From positions 62,001-126,000 of the forward strand of contig CAYREX010000005.1 in NCBI GenBank assembly GCA_964423505.1: 64,000 nt of DNA, in the 5' to 3' direction. This stretch comes from CAYREX01 sp964423505. GTDB taxonomy: Bacteria > Fermentibacterota > Fermentibacteria > Fermentibacterales > JCC-6. Shown here piece by piece: positions 42,229 through 49,326 of this stretch (position 1 is the stretch's first letter; each line of letters opens with the position of its first letter). Made by a program: the position numbers and the translations under genes. The notes beneath the pieces were generated by a model. That model was not told where the DNA came from and made no database searches. It saw only the letters and a program-made list of their open reading frames with translations.

Positions 42229-43932
42229 ATGAGAATGCTCATTCCAGCGGTCCTCGCGGCCGCAATGGCCGCGACGGCACAGCCGGTGTCGTTCAGGGCC
42301 ATGTCGACCGGGAACATGCTCCTCGACGACATAGATGTCTGGGCGTCGGGGATGCTGTTCACCCAGCCGGTGCCGGACAGGCTCATGGAGGTTGAGGGAG
42401 TCAGGGTCTACACCGGCCTCGCCAACCTCGCCACCGGTGAGGACATGATATTCGGAGAGGCCGACAGCGTCCGTGGCGGCTTCCTCGTCGGCGGCAGCTG
42501 GACACCGGTAGGCTCATCGTTCGGCGTAGGCCTGCTGGGAGGCCTCGACGACGACAGGGACCTCGAGTCACTGAGCATCATGGGGCCCGGCGACAGCCTC
42601 CTCGTATCCGGCTCCGGAGAGGTCGAGGGCGCCTACTCCGAGTTCACCGACACCAACGGCGACGGTGTGCTCGACACCAGGCGGACGGCGCACCTCCGGG
42701 AGTCCGGCTGGCGCGACACCACCGAGACGCAGGTGGGGGCCTTCGGCGCCTACGCCCCGAGCGAGACGATGCGGTTCGGCCTCGGTCTCACGCTCTACAG
42801 GCTGAGCACCGAGCACCGCGACTCCGACATGAACTTCGGTCAGTCGTTCAGCGACAGCAACCTCACCACCGGTGAGCCGACGCTGCAGGAGGACCTGACT
42901 GCCGAGGGCTCGGACAAGGAGGAGCGGAACGGGATATCCATCTTCCTCTCAGGCGGTGGCGACGTAAGCGAGACGTTCGAGCTGCGCGGCATGTTCACCT
43001 TCTCGCCGGTATCCTCGGAGATGACCCACTACCTGAGCGAGTCCGGCACCAGGGACCTGCTCCCGGGCGATGAGGATGCCTTCGACATCTCCTCCTGGAA
43101 CAGGTCCGTCAGCTACACCGTATCCCCCAGCGGCAACCGGTTCGGCGGAGGCGCCCATGCGGCTATCGAGCTGGAGGAGGGCTGGGACCTGGAGCTGGGA
43201 GCTTCCTTCTACTCCCTCTCGCTCTCCGGCAGCTCCTCCGACTACACTATGAACATGGACTCCACCTACCTGCTCACCGTCGGCTCCCTGGTGGACAGCA
43301 CCGTGGTGGACGGCGGCAGCACCGGCAACACCGACCTGGACGTCAGCGAGAGCATGACCGCCGCTCTGGCCAAGCTGGTTGCAAGCCCGATACAGAGATT
43401 CAAGGTCAGCATAGGCCTGGGCATGTGGATGTCCGACCACACGGGCACGATGGTCTTCTCCAACGACATGACCAGCGTGGTGACCCACTCCGACGGCGAC
43501 GACGAGATGAACGACCCTGACGACTACGTCTCAACCACCACCTGGTCCCAGAGCGAGCAGGGCAAGACCACCGAGAGCACCACCAGGGTCGCGCTGCCGG
43601 TTGGCGTCGAGTTCGAGATACTGCCCTACCTCTTCGGCAGGCTCGGGGCCTCGCCGGCCCTGGTCTGGGAGGAGACGGTGGAGACAATGACGCTCCTCTC
43701 GGCGACGCCGATGGTTACCACCACCGTCTACGGAGACGGGACCGAGGACCAGTCCGTCCAGGACCCCTGGACCACCTACGACGGCACCAGGACAGCCACG
43801 GACGAGAGCTACACCGAGATACCCCTCAGCTACGGAGTAGGCTTCATACCGAACAAGCATCTGAAGATAGACCTGATGGGTCTCGGCAGCGACTTCAGCG
43901 AATGGCGCCTATCCGCCACTCTGGCGTTTTAG
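42229..43932 (+). CDS. Probable outer-membrane beta-barrel protein
   Basis: A 567-residue exported protein (signal peptide 1-18). It is beta-rich, with many alternating strands, and ends in WRLSATLAF, a typical last barrel strand. Asp/Asn-rich loops such as DTNGDGVLDTRR may bind calcium. ATG at 42229 has GGGAGG nine bases upstream. It precedes an Ig-like lipoprotein by nine bases, which may be its partner. Confidence 0.65.
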   Translation: MRMLIPAVLAAAMAATAQPVSFRAMSTGNMLLDDIDVWASGMLFTQPVPDRLMEVEGVRVYTGLANLATGEDMIFGEADSVRGGFLVGGSWTPVGSSFGVGLLGGLDDDRDLESLSIMGPGDSLLVSGSGEVEGAYSEFTDTNGDGVLDTRRTAHLRESGWRDTTETQVGAFGAYAPSETMRFGLGLTLYRLSTEHRDSDMNFGQSFSDSNLTTGEPTLQEDLTAEGSDKEERNGISIFLSGGGDVSETFELRGMFTFSPVSSEMTHYLSESGTRDLLPGDEDAFDISSWNRSVSYTVSPSGNRFGGGAHAAIELEEGWDLELGASFYSLSLSGSSSDYTMNMDSTYLLTVGSLVDSTVVDGGSTGNTDLDVSESMTAALAKLVASPIQRFKVSIGLGMWMSDHTGTMVFSNDMTSVVTHSDGDDEMNDPDDYVSTTTWSQSEQGKTTESTTRVALPVGVEFEILPYLFGRLGASPALVWEETVETMTLLSATPMVTTTVYGDGTEDQSVQDPWTTYDGTRTATDESYTEIPLSYGVGFIPNKHLKIDLMGLGSDFSEWRLSATLAF

Positions 43933-43941
43933 GAGGATGAT

Positions 43942-45174
43942 ATGATGACGAGGCTGACAGCAGCAGCGGCAGCCCTGCTCCTCCTCGTAGCCGGCTGCGC
44001 GGAGGACAATCCCTTCACCGCCGATGCGGAGCATGGCTGGCAGGGCCGGACCGACCACCCGCACATAGTGGCCGTCGGCACCCAGAGCGGCGGGCTGGGC
44101 GTCCAGGAGCTGAGCGACCTGGACCCGGAGACCGCCGGAGTGCAGGACGCCATCCTTCTCCGCTTCGACCAGGCCATGGACGAGGCTACGGTGACAGCCA
44201 CCGCCTTCGACCTCATCGAGACCTTCCCTGAGGGTGGCCCCGTCCAGCTCGATACCGTCTACTACGAGCCGGAGACAATGACGGCAGTCCTCTCGGGCAC
44301 CTTCACGGAGAAGACGGCGTATCTCCTGACGGTCACGGCCGGAGCGGTGCTGGACCTCAACGGCAACCAGCTGGACCCCAACCGCAACGCGGAGTACGAC
44401 GGAGAGCCGTGGGACAACACGCTCCTCACGTTCTGGAACGGCGAGGTGCAGGTGGCCGACATAGTCCCGCCGGGGCTCAACGGCCACTTCCCCGCCGGCG
44501 GCGGCGTCACCGCCCCGAGGCCGGACATCACCGCCGTCTTCGCGCTCGGACCGATGGACGTCTCCCTGCTGAACCTACAGAACGTCACCCTGACCAGGGT
44601 CGTCGACTCCCTGCAGATACAGGTGGAGATCATCGAGGCAACCGGCGACCGCGTCGTCGTGAGGCCGGTGGCCGACCTGCAGCCGGGCAGGCGGTACTGC
44701 GTCAGGCTCTCCTCCGCGCTGGCCGACTCCTCCGGCAACTACCTCGACACCAACGGCGACAGGCACATCTGGCCGGACGAGCCCGATTACACGTGGGACC
44801 TCCAGATGGCGGACGACAGCACCACGAACCTGACGCCGCCCACGGTCGCCAGGATATCCCGTACGGGTGCCCTGGTGGAGATACGGTTCGAGGAGAGCCT
44901 GACCGGCGACTACGTTGCCATGGAGGACTCGACCCTCAACACGCGGAACATCCAGCTGATGGACAGCCTCGGGGCCGTCCCCCTCAGCGTCGAGCCGGGT
45001 CCCATGCCCGACATGGCCAGGTGCCTCATGCAGAGGGAGATGGTCGGGGACGGCGTGCTGCATGTCTCCGCCAACGTCGCCGACCGTTACGGCAACCTGC
45101 TGGACGGCAACAACGACGGCCTCGGCGGCACCCCCGGCGAGGACGACTGGTCTGGCGAGATAGCCTCGGAGTAG
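43942..45174 (+). CDS. Ig-like domain lipoprotein
   Basis: A 410-residue lipoprotein with lipobox LVAGCAED. The mature part has SbsA-like Ig domains, for example AILLRFDQAMDEATVTATAF and the loop LDLNGNQLDPNRNAEYDGEPWD, which may bind calcium. I count two to three repeated Ig-like units. It has no catalytic motif. It may serve at the cell surface. Confidence 0.65.
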   Translation: MMTRLTAAAAALLLLVAGCAEDNPFTADAEHGWQGRTDHPHIVAVGTQSGGLGVQELSDLDPETAGVQDAILLRFDQAMDEATVTATAFDLIETFPEGGPVQLDTVYYEPETMTAVLSGTFTEKTAYLLTVTAGAVLDLNGNQLDPNRNAEYDGEPWDNTLLTFWNGEVQVADIVPPGLNGHFPAGGGVTAPRPDITAVFALGPMDVSLLNLQNVTLTRVVDSLQIQVEIIEATGDRVVVRPVADLQPGRRYCVRLSSALADSSGNYLDTNGDRHIWPDEPDYTWDLQMADDSTTNLTPPTVARISRTGALVEIRFEESLTGDYVAMEDSTLNTRNIQLMDSLGAVPLSVEPGPMPDMARCLMQREMVGDGVLHVSANVADRYGNLLDGNNDGLGGTPGEDDWSGEIASE

Positions 45175-45181
45175 CCCGCGC

Positions 45182-45685
45182 TTGCGGCTCCTGCTGCTGC
45201 TAGTCGTACTGATCGCCCTCTGGGCGGCGGGAGTCGTCGACCTCGGTGGTCTCCCCTGGGGGGACCCCGACTTCCAGGCCAGCGCGGCGCTGGTGCTCGT
45301 ATACCTGGCATGGAGCGTCATCGAGGGGAGAACCGGGGGAGGGGCCGACTCCTCCCTCCCCTCACTGGTCCTCTACGCGGTTCTTCTGGTCTCAGCCGTC
45401 GACGGCATGCTCCTCTTCCTGAGCTCTTTCAGCGAGCCGCTCGCCGCGAGGTGGGCGGGTGTGGCACTGCTGGCCGCCGGCTCCGTCATGCGGGTCGTGG
45501 CCATCAGGTCCCGGGGAAGGACGCTGCTCCGCTCCGGCAGGGTCATGCAGCTGCTTGGCATACCGGCCGGGCTGGGAAGCATCGCCGGGCTCGCCCTGGC
45601 CGCTACCGTCGGCATCCTGGGCAGCATCGGCGAGGAGCTTCCCCGGCCTCCCGCGGCGCAGGGGGAGGGAGAGACCGCCGGGTGA
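45182..45685 (+). CDS. Polytopic membrane protein of unknown function
   Basis: A 167-residue protein with four or five hydrophobic helices. AGSVMRVVAIRSRGRTLLRSGRVMQLLG resembles the first membrane half of isoprenylcysteine methyltransferases, but the catalytic C-terminal part of that family is absent. The start is TTG at 45182, seven bases after the lipoprotein. The end overlaps the dtd start, so it is in one translation unit with it. Confidence 0.5.
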   Translation: MRLLLLLVVLIALWAAGVVDLGGLPWGDPDFQASAALVLVYLAWSVIEGRTGGGADSSLPSLVLYAVLLVSAVDGMLLFLSSFSEPLAARWAGVALLAAGSVMRVVAIRSRGRTLLRSGRVMQLLGIPAGLGSIAGLALAATVGILGSIGEELPRPPAAQGEGETAG

Positions 45686-46137
45686 AGGCGCTCGTTCAGA
45701 GGGTGGACAGCGCTTCCGTATCGGTCGGGGGAGAGACGGTGGGCGCCATCGGCAGGGGCCTGGCCGTCCTGGTCGGCTTCGGCCGGGAAGACGGGAGCGC
45801 CGACCTGGAGTGGATGACCAGGAAGCTGACCGGCCTGCGCGTCTTCCCCGCCCCCGACGGGAGCATGGGCCTCTCCGTAGTCGACGCGGGCGGTGGCATC
45901 CTCCTGGTCAGTCAGTTCACCCTGCATGCCGATACCCGCAAGGGAAGGCGTCCGAGCTTCACCGGCGCGGCTCCGCCGGAGAGGGCCGAGCTGCTCTACG
46001 GGCTGTTCGTGGAGATGGTGGGTGCGACCGGGGTGGAGACCGCGTCCGGGGTCTTCGGCGCGATGATGAAGGTCTCGCTGGTGAACGACGGCCCGGTGAC
46101 GGTCATGGTCGACTCCCCATCGGAGCGGGGCCGGTGA
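45682..46137 (+). CDS. dtd: D-aminoacyl-tRNA deacylase
   Basis: Removes D-amino acids from tRNA. The family signatures are SQFTLHADTRKGRRPSF and NDGPVTVMVDS. Length 151 is typical. The GTG start overlaps the preceding stop, and its stop overlaps the GTG of maf. Confidence 0.95.
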   Translation: MKALVQRVDSASVSVGGETVGAIGRGLAVLVGFGREDGSADLEWMTRKLTGLRVFPAPDGSMGLSVVDAGGGILLVSQFTLHADTRKGRRPSFTGAAPPERAELLYGLFVEMVGATGVETASGVFGAMMKVSLVNDGPVTVMVDSPSERGR

Positions 46138-46751
46138 GCTGGTGGTACCCGCTGGATGCTCCGCTGGTCCTGGCGAGCAGGTCACCACGCAGGGCGAGGA
46201 TACTGGAGATGGCCGGCATCCCCTTCGTCCGGCGCCCATCCCGTGTGGACGAGGTCCCGCTGAGCGGCGCCGGAGCAGGCGAGGCCGTCTCCCACTGGGC
46301 CCGGGCCAAGGCCGAGGACGTGCTTTCCTCCGGTGAGGCTTCCGGTCCCGTGCTCGGGGCCGACACGATGGTCCTGGCGGGGAACGGTCTGCTGGGCAAG
46401 CCTGGAGGCGCTGAGGAGGCCGCACGCATGCTGGAGAGGCTCTCCGGGGACTGGCACACCGTCGTCGGCGGTGTCTGCATCTTGTACCCCGCGGCCGAGA
46501 TCGACATGGAGCTCGTGGAGAGGACGCGCGTTCTGTTCAGGGAGCTCTCCCGGGCGGAGATACTCTCCTACGTGGCCAGCGGCGAGCCCATGGACAAGGC
46601 GGGTGCCTACGGCATCCAGGGGCTGGGCAGCCTGCTGGTCCGGAGGATCGAGGGCTGCTATTTCAACGTCATGGGGCTCCCGTTAGCCTCGATGGTGGAG
46701 GCCCTCGGCGAGCGCCTCCGGACGGGAGCGGGCGGAGCGGAGGAGAGATGA
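46134..46751 (+). CDS. maf: Maf-like nucleoside triphosphate pyrophosphatase
   Basis: Hydrolyses non-canonical or modified dNTPs. LVLASRSPRRARILEMAGIPF, VLGADTMVLAGNGLLGKPGG and DKAGAYGIQGLGS are Maf motifs. Length 205. GTG at 46134 overlaps dtd by four bases. Which nucleotide it prefers is not visible. Confidence 0.9.
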   Translation: MSWWYPLDAPLVLASRSPRRARILEMAGIPFVRRPSRVDEVPLSGAGAGEAVSHWARAKAEDVLSSGEASGPVLGADTMVLAGNGLLGKPGGAEEAARMLERLSGDWHTVVGGVCILYPAAEIDMELVERTRVLFRELSRAEILSYVASGEPMDKAGAYGIQGLGSLLVRRIEGCYFNVMGLPLASMVEALGERLRTGAGGAEER

Positions 46752-47086
46752 GCATGACCGCATGCTGCGGGCTGGACTGCGGGGAGTGCCCCGCGCTGGT
46801 CGCCAGGCGCACCGGCGACGACGACCTGAGGAGGCGGACCGCCGCGGAGTGGTCGGCCCTCTACGGGGCGGAGATAGCCCCGGAGACAGTGGACTGCGAC
46901 GGCTGCCTCAGGGAAGGCGGCGTCCATTTCCCCCACTGCGACGTGTGCGGCGTGAGGGGCTGCTGCACCGGGAAGGGCCTCTCCAGCTGCGCCGGCTGCG
47001 ACTCCTATCCCTGCCCCCTCCTCGAGGAGATATTCGGCTTCGCACCGGAGGCAAAGGCAAGGCTGGACTCCCTCAGGGGAGAATGA
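46748..47086 (+). CDS. DUF3795 cysteine-rich protein
   Basis: A 112-residue protein with ACCGLDCGECPALVA at the start, a second cluster CDGCLREGG, HFPHCDVCGVRGCC, and a third, CAGCDSYPCPLLEEIF. The Cys spacing suggests iron-sulfur or zinc centres. DUF3795 has no defined role. It overlaps maf and the radical SAM gene by four bases each (46748-46751 and 47083-47086), so it is co-translated with them. Confidence 0.85.
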   Translation: MSMTACCGLDCGECPALVARRTGDDDLRRRTAAEWSALYGAEIAPETVDCDGCLREGGVHFPHCDVCGVRGCCTGKGLSSCAGCDSYPCPLLEEIFGFAPEAKARLDSLRGE

Positions 47087-47982
47087 GCCGGGAGCTGGCC
47101 GCGGCGCTCTCGCTGCTGCGCGGCCGGGGGCCGCTCCCTCTGGCCCTCCTGCTGGCGAGGATGACGGTCGCCCGCGTCGTCCGCATGCCCAGGGGCCTCT
47201 GCGTTGAGCCATCCTCCCTCTGTACGGCCTCCTGCCCCGGCTGCGTCCCGGGGGAGGAGGCGACCCTGGGCCCGGGGACTCTGATACGATGGCTGGAGGC
47301 GGCCGGGCCGCGCCCTGCGACTCTCCATCTCACCGGCAGGCACTCGGACCCCCTGGCCTCCGATCGTCTGTTCGAGCTCGTGGATGCCGGGAAGAGGATG
47401 TGCCCCATGGTCTCCATAAGCACGATAGGGGTCGGTCTGGAGCGGTTCGGCCGGCTGCCCCGCGCGGACAGGTGGCTGGTCTCGATCCCGGGGGCCACCC
47501 GGGAGAGCTACGGGGCGGTACGCGGCGACCCGGACGGTCTCGGGAGGGTGCTCTCCGCCATAGACAGGCTCCTCTCGGAAAGCGGTTCGATGGTCGAGGT
47601 GGTCCTGACCCTCTGGCGGCCGTCGGCCGGGGACCGGGAGAGCTTCGCGCGGCTCGCCCGGGAGAGGGGCTGGCGGCATACCCAGGTGGTCCACGGACTC
47701 TACGACCCCAGCGGTCTGGGAGCGGGCAGGGCCACCATGCTGGCGCTGCAGGACCCGTCCTGCCCCTACGTCCTGGAGGGGGGCGAGGTGAGGCTCGCCG
47801 ACCCCCCGGGGCCTTGTCCTCTCGGCTCCTGCCTGTTCCTCGGTGCAGACGGTACCCTTCGCCCATGCCCGTTCGCCGGGGAGGACGCCGCTTCCTGGGA
47901 CGAGCCGGGCAGAGGCGCCTGGAGGGAGGCCTCCCGGGCCGCCGGAACCAGGCGGTGGGAGGCCTGCCGCTACTGTCCCTGA
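47083..47982 (+). CDS. Radical SAM enzyme with C-terminal Cys-rich (SPASM-like) segment
   Basis: A 299-residue enzyme with Cys47, Cys51 and Cys54 in C-x3-C-x2-C, the radical SAM cluster motif. A second set of cysteines (CPLGSCLFL, CPFAGED and a final CRYCP) resembles an auxiliary-cluster segment. Substrate unknown. ATG at 47083 overlaps the DUF3795 stop. It could modify a partner of the DUF3795 protein or a peptide, by context only. Confidence 0.8.
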   Translation: MSRELAAALSLLRGRGPLPLALLLARMTVARVVRMPRGLCVEPSSLCTASCPGCVPGEEATLGPGTLIRWLEAAGPRPATLHLTGRHSDPLASDRLFELVDAGKRMCPMVSISTIGVGLERFGRLPRADRWLVSIPGATRESYGAVRGDPDGLGRVLSAIDRLLSESGSMVEVVLTLWRPSAGDRESFARLARERGWRHTQVVHGLYDPSGLGAGRATMLALQDPSCPYVLEGGEVRLADPPGPCPLGSCLFLGADGTLRPCPFAGEDAASWDEPGRGAWREASRAAGTRRWEACRYCP

Positions 47983-47992
47983 GCCCTCTCCG

Positions 47993-49012
47993 TCACCTCA
48001 GGACGACCACGCTCTCGCTGGACCTGAGACCGCTGCCGGCATCGACCGTCACGATGTAGACGCCTGCCTCGGAGACGGAGAGCGAGACGGAGCCGCCGGG
48101 CAGGACCTCGCCGTTGCCGACGACCCTCCCGGAGAGGTCGTGGACGGTCACGGCGCCCCGGCCGCTCCAGCCCCCCGCGGCGGAGACGGTGAAGCTGCCG
48201 CCGGAAGGGCTCGGTCCTACCGAGACCGAGAAGGCACTTTCCACTCCCCCGCCCTCAACGCCGGTCTCCAGCTCCATGAACTTGTCCAGCCGGGCGTTCA
48301 TGACCTCCTTGTAGGAGGAGCTGTACTCCTGGACGAAGGTGACCAGGTAGAGGTTGTCGTTGACCCATTCGGTTATGTCGTACTCCGCCTCGAAGTAGAC
48401 GGTGTCCGGGTAGGGCGCCTGGAACTCCACCACCGGCCCGGCCGGGCCGAAGATGTTGTCCCTGAACGCCTGGTGGAAGTAGCTCCCGGACCAGTAGCCG
48501 GTGCCCGGGACGTCCTCCTCGATGATCGTGGCGAAGAGGCGCATGTCGGCGCTGGCTCCCAGGTCCTGCTCGGCAACGAGACCGATGCTCACGCTCCCGG
48601 TCTCATCGTCTCCGTTCCTGGCCACGAATATCTCGAGGTGGCAGGGCACGGCCTGCCTTGTGCTCAGTGCGTTCTGAAGGGCCGCCGAGCCGCCCTGGGG
48701 GGAGACGTTTATCACGCCGTCCATCCTGACCGACGGGACCGAGTTGATGCCGTAGAAGCTCTTCCTGGCGTTCTGCTCCGTCGGGTTCGCGAGGTAGATG
48801 GGGTCGTTCGCCCCGGGCCAGTTGACGTGGACCCTGATGCACGCGAGCTCGCCGGAGGCGATGTGCTGGCTCACGAATCCGTTCAGGGTCGGCTCGTAGC
48901 TCCAGCAGGGGGAGCATGTGTGGTTGGTGAAGTCCTCGAGGAGCACTACCCTGTCGGCCGCCATCGAGAGGGAGCAGACCGCTGCAAGTAGAATCGAGAA
49001 AGCCGTCCTCAT
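47993..49012 (-). CDS. Omp28-related thioredoxin-like exported protein with sorting tail
   Basis: A 339-residue protein with a signal peptide followed by LEDFTNHTCSPCWSYEP, where CSPC is a redox-like CxxC, and long beta-rich mature sequence. The C-terminus has PSPSGGSFTVSAAG, VHDLSGRVVG and AGVYIVTVDAG, a short type IX/FlgD-like sorting tail. ATG at 49012 gives a clean signal peptide; another ATG at 49030 adds six residues. The final residues are VVVLR. A strong promoter lies upstream. Confidence 0.75.
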   Translation of the reverse strand: MRTAFSILLAAVCSLSMAADRVVLLEDFTNHTCSPCWSYEPTLNGFVSQHIASGELACIRVHVNWPGANDPIYLANPTEQNARKSFYGINSVPSVRMDGVINVSPQGGSAALQNALSTRQAVPCHLEIFVARNGDDETGSVSIGLVAEQDLGASADMRLFATIIEEDVPGTGYWSGSYFHQAFRDNIFGPAGPVVEFQAPYPDTVYFEAEYDITEWVNDNLYLVTFVQEYSSSYKEVMNARLDKFMELETGVEGGGVESAFSVSVGPSPSGGSFTVSAAGGWSGRGAVTVHDLSGRVVGNGEVLPGGSVSLSVSEAGVYIVTVDAGSGLRSSESVVVLR

Positions 49013-49058
49013 GATACCGCTGCCTTTCATGCTGTTGCGTAACTGAACTGCCAGAATG

Positions 49059-49087
49059 ATACTACGTGCCCCGGACGACCCGGTCAA
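49059..49087 (-). promoter_or_regulatory. Candidate promoter for the Omp28-like gene
   Basis: On the minus strand TTGACC (49087-49082) and TAGTAT (49064-49059) are 17 bases apart. It is divergent from the tRNA-Ser promoter and their -35 boxes are 11 bases apart. Confidence 0.65.
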
Positions 49088-49098
49088 CGTGTCTCAAG

Positions 49099-49127
49099 TT
49101 GACATGCCTAGGGCCATTACCTATCAA
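49099..49127 (+). promoter_or_regulatory. Candidate promoter for tRNA-Ser(GGA)
   Basis: TTGACA (49099-49104) and TATCAA (49122-49127) are 17 bases apart. The tRNA starts at 49141, about seven bases after the expected start point. Confidence 0.7.
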
Positions 49128-49140
49128 TACACGGCCGTGC

Positions 49141-49233
49141 GGAGAGATGTCCGAGCTGGTCGAAGGAGCACGGTTGGAAACCGTGTAGGGCGTGTATTCG
49201 TCCTCGAGGGTTCGAATCCCTCTCTCTCCGCCA
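49141..49233 (+). tRNA. tRNA-Ser(GGA)
   Basis: GGAGAGA pairs with TCTCTCC at the end. The anticodon stem CACGG / CCGTG carries TTGGAAA, so the anticodon is GGA. A long variable arm (TAGGGCGTGTATTCGTCCTCGA region) and the T arm GTTCGAATC complete a class II serine tRNA, ending with discriminator G and CCA (49231-49233). Confidence 0.96.
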
Positions 49234-49326
49234 CTCCCCCCGGCCCGCGAGCCCGGTTCCCCAGCACCGCTCCGGGAATCGCTCCGGCGGGTCGGGAGCG
49301 AGCTTCGACGACTCGGAGGTAGAACC

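Noticed and set aside
45182..45685. Full isoprenylcysteine methyltransferase
   Set aside because: Only the first membrane half shows any likeness; the catalytic C-terminal part is missing.
49279..49301. TCGCTCC/GGAGCGA hairpin after tRNA-Ser(GGA)
   Set aside because: Seven-base stem with a nine-base loop and no T-run; it may end the tRNA transcript but the evidence is weak.
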